DNA of 64,000 nucleotides, from positions 25,407,801-25,471,800 of the forward strand of contig CM060109.1 in NCBI GenBank assembly GCA_030522415.1, written 5' to 3'. Position 1 is the stretch's first letter, and each line of letters starts with the position of its first letter. Made by a program: the position numbers and the translations under genes. The notes beneath the pieces are model-generated. The model did no database searches, was not told the DNA's origin, and worked only from the letters and a program-made list of their open reading frames with translations. Source of the DNA: Channallabes apus. Its lineage: Eukaryota > Chordata > Actinopteri > Siluriformes > Clariidae. Positions 29,721 through 41,194 of this stretch are shown here, piece by piece.

Positions 29721-31005
29721 GTTATTATTATTTTCATGTTTTACAGTGAATCTGTAAAAAAAACACCCATGTCTATTAAACAGTTAAATTATTTTGATAT
29801 ACTTGCCTATTACAAAAAAACATACATATATGCAATAAACACCATCCTATTACATGTTCTTAGAAAAAAATATTTATTTTTCAAAAGCACAAGAACAGAT
29901 AATCAACAGCGACATCATTACTATACTATCATTGATAAGGGCGGGATGGAGTAATTGCACAAATAGACTGAGGCAGCTTCTACAGAGCAGGATCTCTCTG
30001 TGACTTCAGATATCTTTTCTGAAGAACAAAACTATCCAGCTATTTTTTTTTTGGTTTGGTTAGATTAGTTCTGAACTCGCTTCCGTGAAACTATCGCTAA
30101 AACAATGTACTGAGCCCTCCTGAGGATATAAAGCTTTATTATTGTGTTTGAATAAATATTCAGATCTACCATAGCAGGTAATAAACTATGGTGTGTCATA
30201 ACCGAAGCAAACACCACGATTATGCCTCGTTTCGTTCGACGGGAACGTGGTTCACTATTATAAACCTGTGGAATGTTTCACTGTTTATGCTCACATAAGA
30301 GGAACAAAAGCTCAATGAGGACTAAACCAATGATTTCGGTAACTCCACTGAGTGTAACATCTGCATAGTGACACTGAACATCTTCACTTTTCCGTTTACC
30401 TCTGAAAAAAAAGCTGTATTTTGTTTGTTTATATTTAGAGTTTTTATAACAGTAGAACAAGTACCCGCGCGGACGCACACACATAGACACACACACATAG
30501 ACACACACACACACACAGACACACACACTCCCCTGAGCCCTCGGGAAACATCCAATCACCGTCGGTATACAAATGAGTCAAGACGCAGCCTAACGTGGTG
30601 TCGTGTCGGATTTCAGTGGTCACGGAGTGGGAAGACTTTGAAGAAGCTGCAGTGACAGTGAACAGCTGAACAACTTCACTTTTCCGTTTACCTCTGAGGA
30701 AAAAAAGCTGTATTTTGTTTGTTTATATCTAGAATTTTTATAGTAGTAAGAGAGAGTTATAGTTTGGTCTGTATTGTAGTTCGCACCCTTGTAGAGAATA
30801 AATAAATGAATAACACCTTCATATCCCCTCTCAAGAGTGTCATAGTCCATTGTTAGTTTTAATGATTTGGCTGAAACTAATTATCACTACATAAGTACCC
30901 TAACACCATTGATCATGAGTCTCAGCTGAACCTAATTCTATACTTGTAACAGAAAATGTAGATGCAGATTCCAAATGTGTATTTATATAATAGATAGATA
31001 GATAG

Positions 31006-31037
<32 letters not shown>

Positions 31038-32466
31038 GCTCTACGCAGGGGCAAGAGAGGGCAGCGCAACCTTAAATGTCTGCACATGTTAATATATTCC
31101 TAAAATGTATATATTACAAGTTGATAAACTGATCTGCGGTAGCGGAAAAATCCGCTGAAATAGGACAAGGCACACTAACCCGCACACACACACATACACA
31201 CGCGCGCGCACAGACACACACACACAGACACACCTCCCTTGAGCCCTGCGTCTGTCGGATTTCAGCGGTCACGGAAAGACTTTGAAGCAGTTTATATATG
31301 AATCTAAGCTTGAACTTATCAGCATTGTAAATATATAATACTTTTCAAATAAAATCGATATTACTTTGACCCTGAAGTTTAGTTTAGCACACACAAAAAA
31401 CAGAAAAGTCATTTCTGGTAAATCAACGGAATGTGTAGTTTATTTACAGTAATTCATTAAAAAATGAATATACATTGTACAGTACACGGTAAAGATTACA
31501 AAATGAAAAAACAAACAGTGTCTACTTTATAAACAGCTTAGTATGTGCGTCGAGATGCTGAAATCCCTTGCATGTTTTTGCTTCCAAGTGGAGAGATATT
31601 TGACCGATAGCCTAGAACAAAAGATCTATAGGTGTGATCACAACCCCCTCCGACCGACCGTGCCATCAATCACTGACCACCTCAGAAGTTCCCTCCAATG
31701 TATGGCTGCAATACTTGTTTTGCAAGTATTTTTAACACCATTCAAAGGCTTCAAAGGGGCAGTTATCGGCTATGACACGTTGAAGGAGAACTTAATAGTT
31801 CTCAAAAATAGTGTAAATGTCTGCAACAATCACTAGCCATTAAAATGTTGTTTTTTTTTGTAATTAAACACGAAAATATTAATTATATTTCCATATATAT
31901 ACATACACACACACACACACACACAAGGTCGTAGGTTTGCTACCTATTACTCCCTATAATAATGTAAACATTGCTAATTTATGTTTTGGAAAGAAACTTA
32001 AGTAATTATTTCATCTATATCTTTCATAAATCACACAACTAAAATATAATTAAACAGTTTATTCACCAACATTACCAAATATTTGTGACATTCACAGTCT
32101 AGATCCAAGTTGTCTTTTTAATAAAAGTGCATTCAGCTAAATTTTGCATCCATAGAAAAAAACTGCACGGCACCAGGGCCTGAAATACTTGTTTTAAACA
32201 AAATTGTGTAAAATAATAAATAAATAAAATACAGCATTCATTTAGAAATAAAATGCAGCAGAAAATACATTAAACAAACTGTAGAATAAACGTTAAAACG
32301 TAATAGCCCTCTGAAGCAGTGAAGTTGCAACTTTCAAATCAGCACTCTGGACTAGTGCACTTAAAAGTATGCCATTGAAACCTTAATGCATGAAAACATT
32401 TTAAGCTGAACATGTAAACACAACATGTAAACACTTGTAGTCAAGCCAAATCAAATGTTTTAAGAT

Positions 32467-33003
32467 GATAACTTCATCTTTAAAGCTTGCACTTTTGGTG
32501 ATAGCTTAATCCCATCAAGTTCTAGAAGAACTTTCTGAAAATAGCCTCTCCTTCAAGGATTATGGATACACCAACCGGTTCTTCCCCTTCAACAGCACGG
32601 ACGACAAGGATTTTAAGAAGGTGTCACTTCGTCTGTCCCCCTGCATAAAATTTACAAGAAAATAAATAATTTATTTTGAGAAGCAAAAAAATCTGAATTG
32701 CTTCAACCTGTGCTGACTTCATTGAGAAAATAATAATAATAAAAATAAATGATAATAAAAAAATGACCATCACTTCATATACTTCATATTGTTAACCTTG
32801 GGTTAAATTGCTTTATCTTGCATCAGTAAAACATGGCATGAGATGGCTTTACAGTGTCAGGAAATCCTATGATGAATGCTGATACAACAAACACTATATT
32901 CAAGGTATTAATAAATTGTATAATTAATAAGAAAACAATGCTTTACCAGGCAATCATCAAAGAGATCCTCTTCAGATTCACGTCTCATCTTTACACTTTG
33001 TTT
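32467..33003 (-). pseudogene. Remnant of a spliced gene inside X-B (two exons, minus strand)
   Basis: Exon 33003-32947 has an acceptor (TTTTCACAG) and a donor (CTG|GTAAAGC) and reads KQSVKMRRESEEDLFDDCL in phase 0. The last exon (about 32640-32467) has an acceptor TTTATGCAG. It contains ILVVRAVEGEEPVGVSIILE in one frame and ELDGIKLSPKVQALKMKLSS followed by a stop in another. The pattern matches, as I recall it, the C-terminus of a large uncharacterised protein family abundant in fish (SAM-domain-like annotations are common). The middle is deleted and the frame is broken. Confidence 0.45.
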
Positions 33004-33299
33004 CTGTGAAAATATTTACATTGTATCATTACATAATCTTTTATTCGTACAACTACATTCAGGCATTTCTTCATCTTTTGTAAGTTTGCCTTTATCCAAA
33101 GCAAATTACAAAAGAGGAAGGCGTCAAGCAGTGCTACTAACACAAAGTTTCTGACACCGTTAGAAAATACAAGATAGAACAGTGAGGGATTAAGGAAAAA
33201 GTGAGAAGCAAGAATCATGTGTGCAAAGATTAAGCATGTAGGGTCACAGGATGACTCGACTTATTTTTATTGTCTGCAATGCGATTTAGACAAATTAGA

Positions 33300-34417
33300 A
33301 CTGCGGTAAAGCCAGCCGCGGTTCAGAAGAACACGGTCAAGCCAGCCGCGATTGATTTTAGTGTGCGCACATATTACAGTGATTACGGTAGTTTCAGGAC
33401 CGACACAGAGACAACGCGCTTTCAGAGCGCTTTTCATTTAGACGCCCAGGACTGAGAGATAATACAACATGCTCGTCAATTTTTACTTGCTTATTTATTT
33501 GCATTTCTGCTTTAATATCCGTGTTATTTATTGGTGACTTTGACGGTTGTCTGTTACAATATTTTTCTTAAATATTCACCATTCAAATAATTGTTTTATG
33601 TAGATAAGTTACAGCAGAATTCGTAGAAAACAGACAAAATAATGTATTTAGTCTTTCTAAATACCAGAATTGATTTTTATTTTGTTTTACTGTTCAAAAG
33701 TAGCAGTTATTCTTCAATGAATGTTTTCTATAATGAGGATTAACGTCTGCTTTGGAAGAGAGGTCAAATAAACAAATGTTCACAATGGGGAAAAAAAGTT
33801 AAATAAAATGCCTTTATTTCACTTCAGAGACCTATGAAAAAATAAATTCTAGTAAGTATAAAACGCCATGGTCAGTTTTTATCCCATATAATGTACACAC
33901 ATTATATGATAAAAAAAGTAGAAAAAAAACAATGATCAGTTCTTAATCAGGACGTCCCATACTATATACACACCACATATGAAACTATTTTACTGCAGCA
34001 TTTTTGAGATATTGGACATTATTACACTTTAAAGGGGTATAAAGACCCCATTTCTAATAAGTAGAAAAAAACAATGATCAGTTCTTATTCAGGACGTCCC
34101 ATACTATATACACACCACATATGAAACTATTTTACTGCAGCATTTTTCAGATATGGGGCATTATTACATTTTAAAGGGGTATAAAGACCCCATTTCTAAT
34201 AAGTAGAAAAAAACAATGATCAGTTCTTATTCAGGACGTCCCATACTATATACACACCACATATGAAACTATTTTACTGCAGCATTTTTCAGATATGGGG
34301 CATTCTCTCTGTGTTGTTCATGAAACTACCGTAATCGCTGTAATATGCGCGCGCACTAAAATCAATCGCGGCTGGCTTGACCGTGTTTTTCTGAACCGCG
34401 GCTGGCTTTACCGCAGT
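33300..34417. mobile_element. Non-autonomous DNA element with 8-bp TSD and long TIR, nested in X-B
   Basis: The ends ACTGCGGTAAAGCCAGCCGC and inverse form TIRs of about 95 bp. The TIR itself holds a doubled 26-base unit around AAGCCAGCCGCG. The TSD AAATTAGA occurs at 33292-33299 and 34418-34425. The paralogous X-A copy (near 19827) has a single AAATTAGA and no insertion, so the ends are proven by an empty site. The 8-bp TSD suggests hAT, but P-like or other families cannot be excluded. No coding capacity. Confidence 0.88.
33905..34305. repeat. Tandem repeat, about 142-bp unit, 2.8 copies
   Basis: Units containing AACAATGATCAGTTCTTA (near 33928, 34069, 34213) and ACTGCAGCATTTTT repeat inside the 1118-bp element. 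Adjacent units differ at only a few positions, so the expansion is recent. Confidence 0.85.
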
Positions 34418-35229
34418 AAATTAGAGCTGCTGTCAATACTGTATGAACATATGTACAGGTTCTTTACTCGTAACTCATTAATAAATTCCGGCTTCAGAAA
34501 AAAAACGTTTATTGCTAGTGCTCTTTTACCATTTAATGCTTTAACACACACGACTCAGTTTGTTCAGAAATGGCATCTAACTGGCGAGCCTTTGTCTGAA
34601 GACGCCGTTTTCACTCGGGTTGGGGGTAAGAAACACACATCTCGGTGTATTAATCCGCGCGCTCGGTTCGTTATTATTTTATTTATTTATTTATTTACCA
34701 CAGGACCCATGGGGGGCTCCGTAGGTTCAGGTTTTTACACGAAACCGGTGTTTTGTGAATCTCCATACTATTAAAAACTGAAATTGCTAATTGTACGTCC
34801 TGAGATTAAGATGAACATTAATTGGGAGTCATGAAAGCGAGAATCACATCCAAAAAAGAAAGCTAAACTTACCTCGAACACGACAAACTCCAGCAGCAGC
34901 CACACCGTGTTGTAACCTCCGTGATGATCCACAACCGACTGATCCACAGCGCCGGCACAGCGACTCCAAACACGCATGCGCAGTTTAATTTGCACACATT
35001 TTCGGCTTCAGTAGACACACAATACTTCAGACTGAAACACGACTGCCCCCTACAGGTAATGAAGGGCATGTTCACAGCTTCCCGCACGCAGCCGCGCAAA
35101 GCCGCGGCAAGTCACGGGATCCCTTTTCTCGAAACGCAGGTTTTTAATGGCGACATCTGTAACGTAAGATATATCTTAAGAGTCTTCTTAGCGCGCGAAT
35201 AGTGTGCATTATCGAGAAACCGGGCCCTG

Positions 35230-35471
35230 GTTATTATTGTTATAAAGAAGGTCATTGGGCTCGTGAATGTCGCACGAAGGCCCTTGATGAGGGACGTAGT
35301 GGACAGAATGTGTACAATCGATTGAATGATGATCAGTGGCATGATACTAATAAGGTGTTTTCTCCTAATCCTTCACAGCAGCCACCACAGCGAGTACAAC
35401 CACAACAACAGCAGCAGCAATATAGACCCAATCCCTTCTCAGGGATGCAGGTAGGAGCATATGATGCATAG
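35230..35471 (+). pseudogene. gag: ERV gag, nucleocapsid end, with in-frame UAG
   Basis: Continuation of gag after the Harbinger insertion. It reads a zinc knuckle CYKEGHWAREC whose first Cys is missing (Gly at that site), then a Q/P-rich tail. The frame ends at TAG 35469-35471. The same frame stays open behind it into the protease (next feature), as in retroviruses that make Gag-Pol by stop-codon readthrough. The phase on both sides of the Harbinger element agrees once the element and one CTG copy are discounted. Confidence 0.8.
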
Positions 35472-36571
35472 GGATGCCCGCAGAGTTCCAGCCCCGCGAT
35501 GTTACTTTGTACTTTCGAGTCACCTCAGGTTAATGAGTTGCCCTTTATAGAATTGTGTATAGATGGTTCTGTATTCTCTTTTTTGGTGGATACGGGAGCT
35601 ACAATGTCGTCTTTAGGTCGTGATTATGAGGGACCGCTCTCGAATAAAAGTATCAGCTCTGTGGGAATTGAAGGGGTTGCTCAACGAAATTATTTCACTC
35701 CTTAGGTAACTGTAACATGTCCTTTAGATAAGGGAATTCATCTCTCTCATAGTTTTGTCTGTATGCCTGATTGTCCTTTTAATCTGCTAGGACGCGATTT
35801 AATGAGCAGATTACACATGTCCTTGACTTTTTCTGGCGCAAAACTCACTGTTGAAGTGCCTGATTCAGTTCCTTTTTCCCACCTCACAAATATGCGTGTA
35901 AATAATTGTTTCCTTTCTTCACAGAACAGCTCTATTCCTGCTGCCCTTCAATGTGTGCCGAGCAGTCTGTGGGCTGAACATAAGGATGAGGTTGGGTTAG
36001 TACACTGTGTTCCTTATGAAGCTAAATTAAAACATTTGCAACCTGTGTACATCAAACAATATCCACTCTCCGAGGCCAAGGCCTCAGGAATAGATGAAAT
36101 TTTAAGCTCATTGCTCAAGCAGGGTGTTATTAAACCATGTGTAAGTTCTTATAACACACCTGTTAATCCAGTACTGAAACCTGATGGTACGTGGAGATTT
36201 ACACAAGATTTGAGAAAAATAAATGACATAATTGTCCCTGTAGCACCTGTTGTGCCTGATGTGCTGTCCATCATCTCCTCTATACCTTGTCATCATTCGC
36301 ATTTCTCTGTTATCGACCTTTGCTCTGCCTTCTTCAGTGTTCCTGTGGAAGAGCAGACACAGCCATTGTTCGCCTTCACCCACAGGGGGCGGCAGTTCAC
36401 CTGGTCTCGTCTTCCGCAGGGTTGTGTTGACTCACCGGCTGTTTTTTCGGCTGTAGTAAGAGATGCACTTGGTGATCTAACTCTCCCCATTGATTCTGTT
36501 GTCCTATCTTACGCGGATGATCTACTGGTGTCTGCCGCTTCGCCTGTCGTCTGCGAAGAAGCCACCATTTG
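35472..36571 (+). pseudogene. pol: ERV protease and reverse transcriptase, first part
   Basis: In the frame following the gag UAG. Protease: active site FLVDTGATMSSLG near 35585-35620, with the flap and NLLGRDLM further on. An in-frame TAG at 35703-35705 breaks it. RT motifs follow: KPDGTWRFTQDLRKIN (near 36178), FSVIDLCSAFFSV (36304), RLPQGCVDSPAVFS (36412) and the catalytic SYADDLLVSA (36508). The sequence stops at 36571, where the Gypsy B LTR begins. Role: polyprotein cleavage and cDNA synthesis. Defective here. Confidence 0.87.
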
Positions 36572-36959
36572 TGTCATGTTCCACGCCCTGTCTGCCGTCC
36601 TTTTCCCACGCTGTCACTCCCCCACGCGCTCATGTTTTGTCTAGCCGTCACGTGCGCTCTCACGCCCCCGTTTATCTTCTCGCGTTTATTTTCCCTTGAT
36701 CTCACGTTGCCAAGTTCGCTTTGTTTCTCGTTTTTCGCTTTCGGTTTCTCGTCTCGGATTTGTTTGCCTCGTCTATTGATCTCCCGGTTTTGACTTAACG
36801 CTTCCTTTTTTGACCACGGCTCTTGCTTTACGATTTGGCTTAGACGCTACGCTGACTGATCGCCCGATATTGACTTCCGCATTCCGACCACGCTCTCGCC
36901 TGACATTGTGGCACGTCATCTGCACTTGGATTCACCTCGTTTCGCCCCCCTTTGTGACA
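36572..36959 (+). repeat. Gypsy B 5' LTR (about 388 bp)
   Basis: Bounded by TGTCATG and GTGACA. The left border is exact because the ERV RT frame ends there; the right border is inferred from the inverted TGTCA/TGACA ends, 18 bases before the gag ATG. Pyrimidine-rich on the plus strand. Confidence 0.75.
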
Positions 36960-36977
36960 GAATAATCCAGCCACGAT

Positions 36978-39900
36978 ATGAATCCAGCAGATGTCGACTG
37001 CATGAAAGCAGCACTGGCACATCAGGGTGCTCTTCCTGGAGCTCACCACCAGGGGCTGCTCAACACCAAGCAAACCCTTGCTGACGTCACGACCCAGCCC
37101 CAAAGACTCCAGCTCTCTCCAACGCGACATGGGGAAGCCACCATGCAACGCGAACCACGCCTCCCTGCCCCCCCGACCTATGAAGGTGACCCTGGCACAT
37201 GTCGCTCATTTCTCTCTCAGTGTACGCTGATATTCGAGCTCCAACCCTCCACATTCTCCACCGAACGCTCCAAGGTAGCATATGTGATAACGCTGCTCTC
37301 AGGACGGGCTCAAGAATGGAGCACTGCTCTCTGGGACTCTCGCGACCCCTGCTGCTCCAACTACGAGGACTTCGCTGAGGAGATGAAGAGGGTGTTTGAT
37401 CGCTCATGTCACAGAAGGGATGCTGGTCACAAACTGTTAAAGCTTCAACAAGGCTCGCGCTCGGCCTATGATTACGCCATAGAATTCCAGACCCTAGCTC
37501 TCTCCAGCGGGTGGAATAACCGTGCTTTGAGTGATGTTTTCTTTGAAGGACTGACAGAAGCACTTCAGGATGAGCTAATCTCTCGTGAACTACCGTCATC
37601 ACTCCAAGATCTCATGGATCTGGCCGGCCGAGTGGATTCACGTCTCTGCCTTCGGAAAGTAGCCAGGATTGCATCACCTAGAACCTTCCCGCGATCCCAC
37701 CCTCAGGAGGAACCCATACAACTGGGCAGAACCCGCGTTTCACCAGAGGAACGACGACGTCGTCGAGTGGAGGGAGCCTGCTTCTACTGTGGGAAATTGA
37801 ACCATTTACTTAAGAACTGTACAGTAAGGAGGAGGAGTCCTCAAGTTCAGCTGGGAGCACTGGAGGGCACTTCTCCAAAGAAACCTCCAGACCAACGCCG
37901 ACTGTTTCCCATCTTCCTCATCCACGAACAACGAACCCACCTGGTGCAGGCACTGATCGACTCCGGTTCAGACCGTGACCTAATCAATGCCGCCTCAGCC
38001 AAGGCCCTGGGAATCCCTGCTCTGCCTTTAGAGACTCATCTCAAGGTTCAGGCCCTCGATGGGAGCCCACTCCCTTCTATCACCCACAGGACCCCTCTTC
38101 TCGGCCTAAGGGTCTCAGGTAACCATTCTGAGCAGACCTCGCTATCTATCATGGAGGGATCTCATGCCACGGTCGTCTTGGGCCTCCCCTGGTTGATCCG
38201 ACATAACCCACAGATTGACTGGGCCGGAAACTCGATCTCAGCCTGGAGCCCATCATGTTCCACGACCTGCCTACGTGCTGCCCTGACGTCATGCCCCAAC
38301 CCCGCCCAGGCGGATGAATCACTGGAGCTCACCCACGTGCCACCTGAGTATCACGACCTCAAGGCTGTGTTCAGCAAATCGCGCGCCATTTCCCTTCCCC
38401 CCCATTGGCCATACGACTGCGCTATTGATCTGCTCCCAGGCACCTCTCCCCCCAAGGGCCGTCTATACTCATTGTCACCCAAGGAACGCCAAGCCATGGA
38501 CCTTTACATCACCGAATCCCTCGCGGCGGGGATCATTCGTCCTTCTTCCTCTCCAGCGGGGGCCGGGTTCTTTTTCGTGGGCAAAAAAGATGGTTCCCTT
38601 TGTCCCTGCATAGATTCCAGGGGCTTGAATGAGATCACTGTGAAGAACCGGTACCCCCTCCCACTAATGGCCACCGCCTTTGAGCTTCTCCAAGGAGCCA
38701 AGATCTTCACCAAGCTTGACTTACACAATGCTTACCACCTTGTCCGCATCCGAGAAGGTGATGAGTGGAAAACGGCCTTCAATACCCCTACAGGGCACTA
38801 CGAATACCTTGTGGTTCCTTTTGGCCTCACTAATGCCCCCGCAGTCTTCCAGGCCTTCATTAACGATATACTCAGAGACTTTCTCAATTTATCGGTGTTT
38901 GTCTACCTGGATGACATCCTGATCTTTTCCCGGGACCTGGAGGAGCATCAACATCATGTCCAACAGGTATTACAGAGGCTCCTAGAGAACAAATTATTTG
39001 CAAAACCAGAAAAGTGCGAATTCCATACCACATCCACCACATTCCTTGGATTTGGCATCGGACCTTCAGGAATCCAGATGGAACCCGCCAAGCTTCAAGC
39101 CGTCACGAACTGGCCCACGCCCACCACACGACAGGAACTCCAGAGATTCCTGGGATTCTCAAAATTCTATCGCCGTTTCATCCACGGCTACAGTTCTATC
39201 GCTGCCCCCCTAACCGCCCTAACCTCTCCCAAGGTCCGCTTTCGTTGGAACCAGGAATCTGAAGGAGCCTTCACCGAACTTAAGAAGCTATTCACATCCG
39301 CTCCTATCCTCACCATCCCGGACCCGTCCGGACCCGTCACGTTCATTGTGGAGGTCGACGCCTCCAGCACGGGAGTAGGAGGCATTCTCTCTCAAAGATC
39401 CGCCCATGACAACAAGCTGCACCCCTGCTCCTTCTACTCCCACCGCTTAACCCCCACTGAAAGAAATTATGGCATCGGAGATTGCGAGCTCCTGGCCATA
39501 AAACTAGCCCTGGAGGAGTGGAGACACTGGCTAGAAGGAACGGAGGTCCCATTCCTGGTCTGGACTGACCACAAAAACCTTGAGTACCTTCGAGGCGCCA
39601 AGCGGCTGAACTCCCGCCAGGCCCGTTGGTCGCTATTTTTCACCAGGTTCAATTTCATCCTCTCCTACCGTCCAGGATCCAAGAATACCAAACCAGATGC
39701 TCTCTCCAGACAGTTCACCCCCACCCAAGACTCCACCATCAGCAACACCATCCTCCCTTCGCCTTGCCTACTTGCAGCGGCTGAGCTAGACATAGAGACT
39801 AGGGTGAAGCAGGCTTTGTCCCATGAACCAGGCCCCAGTAATGGACCCCCTAATCGGCTATTCGTCCCACTCACTCTGCGCTCCCAGGTTCTGGAATGGG

Positions 39901-40131
39901 CACATTGCTCCAAACTCTCTTGCCATCCTGGCTCTGCCCGAACCCTGTCCCAAGTTCAGCAGCGTTTTTGGTGGCCAACCATAAAGGAGGATGTCCCCGG
40001 CTTTGTGGCAGCTTGTGATGTTTGTCAGCGATATAAACACCTCAACACAGCCCCAGCAGGCCTCCTCAGACCTTTACCAACCCCGCACCGCCCATGGTCC
40101 GATATCGCGCTTGATTTTGTGACAGGATTAC
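36978..40131 (+). CDS. Gypsy B gag-pol polyprotein, open for about 1051 codons, then interrupted
   Basis: Gag and Pol are fused in one frame. CCHC knuckle CFYCGKLNHLLKNC starts at residue 268. Retropepsin ALIDSGSDRDLI has Asp 328. RT has LDLHNAYHLVRI, VPFGLTNAPAVFQ and catalytic VYLDDILIFS (YLDD 643-646). RNase H follows, with its first Asp in VDASSTGVGG (794) and WTDHKNL. Integrase has the HHCC zinc region (CHPGSARTL...CDVCQRYK) and the first catalytic Asp in IALDFVTG. Gypsy C starts at 40132, between the first and second catalytic Asp. No stop or frameshift is seen before that, so this copy was intact when interrupted. Confidence 0.92.
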
Positions 40132-40529
40132 TGTTACGTCCCCCGGTCTAGGGTCAAGGGACACAACAAAGAAAATAATAAATTGATTATAAATAAATAT
40201 TCTTGCAACCAAGATTTTGTGCGTGGTTTTTATTTTAACACACACGCACATACAGTGGGAGCCACGCCAAATAGCCGCGACAGTGTGGCTGAAGTGTGAA
40301 TGGCGTGTGAATGGCCTTTGCACGCCGTAATCCCCCCTCCCTTTTCTGGCCGAAAGGCGTGTCAAGATTTCACAGTAAACACGCCCATTCAAGCCCTATT
40401 TATTCATTTACCTGGTGCCACCACTAGATGGCGCTTCGTTCTCAATAACACGTTAAAACAAGCCAGCTGCGCTGAGTTGCAATCACGTGATTTTAACAAC
40501 CCGCCTCCACCCCCGCCGAACTGACGCTA

Positions 40530-41158
40530 CCAAACTACAGAGATGAAGATGGCGGCTTAACGGACTATTCGTGGTAAGTGATGTTTTATTTTATAAAATG
40601 TGTTTGGGGTAGTTTACAGTTTATTTCCCAGTTTAGTTTTTTATTGGCTGTTTTAAATATCACTGGCAGCACCAGCAGCGGTCAGATGTGACTTTAGAGA
40701 ACTTAATGATCTGTTTACCAAGTCTGGAGTTAATATTACAGCTTACTGTCAGTGTCACACACTCACAATGTCACTCCACTTTAACTCAAAAACATGCTCA
40801 AGCTTCAACAATACTATTAATGTCCCTATTACAAGAGCTGCACTACCCGATGAAGAGTGTTTGTGTTCTCTGTAAATACTGAGAGAATCTCACCGCGTGC
40901 TGTCTGGATAAATTCAGCGCTTATTTATTCTCTGGTTAAGAGTTAATCAGCAGGTTATTTCTGTGACTGTAATATAATGTGATGCAGTTGATGAGGGACA
41001 CAGACTGAGGGGAGCTGTACAGGAGCTAGTAACGCTCATAACCCGGTTTATATTTTATACACTTTGTCCGGGACTTTCCGCGGTAGTGCGAGCGCTTAGT
41101 TAAAGAGCTGAATAACAACACTGAAGTGTTTATTAGTTAAGGAGGAGGAGGAGGGGGG

Positions 41159-41194
<36 letters not shown>

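Larger units (their letters stand above)
26629..31140. repeat. Large internal tandem duplication in X-B (period about 2.77 kb)
   Basis: Bases 26629-27440 recur at 29394-31140. Shared landmarks: GTTCATTTGAATTAAAATGA (26637, 29403), GGTTTGGTTAGATTAGTTCT (26752, 30052), GTGGTGTCGTGTCGGATTTC (26926, 30595) and GATCTGCGGTAGCG (27447, 31132). The second copy carries extra sequence at 30108-30475. Copies are nearly identical between 26850 and 27440. CA/TG microsatellites lie at 26818-26862 and 30475-30530. Confidence 0.8.
24781..35159. mobile_element. Element X, copy B: large DNA element with CAGATGTCGCC termini
   Basis: The left end CAGATGTCGCCCTTAAAACC and the right end (inverse complement CAGATGTCGCCATTAAAAAC) form TIRs of about 27 bp. 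TA is present on both outer sides (24779-24780, 35160-35161). Size 10.4 kb. No transposase is recognised. The interior holds exon-like pieces (25380-26180, 32467-33003), a tandem duplication (26629-31140), a core shared with element Z (27460-29332) and a nested 1118-bp element (33300-34417). TA duplication would fit a Tc1/mariner-like integrase, but the family is unknown to me. Confidence 0.75.
22934..35226. mobile_element. PIF/Harbinger element 2 (non-autonomous), itself holding element X-B
   Basis: The termini GGCCCGGTTTCTCGA and inverse are flanked by CTG at 22931-22933 and 35227-35229, a CWG-type 3-bp TSD as in Harbinger element 1. Subterminal direct and inverted repeats of the TCTCGAAAC and CTTCTTA type lie at both ends (22945-23060, 24690-24760, 35170-35215). 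Without X-B the element is about 1.9 kb. No transposase is recognised in 23100-24620. A 26-base unit ending GGGGTATTAGGCACC is tandemly doubled at 24062-24115. Confidence 0.85.

Noticed and set aside
30278..30655. Open frames encoding long V/C or H/T runs
   Set aside because: Translations of CA/TG microsatellites in several frames; low-complexity artefacts.
34295..34774. 159-codon open frame spanning the right end of the 1118-bp element and X-B
   Set aside because: It crosses a proven insertion border, so the reading frame is accidental.
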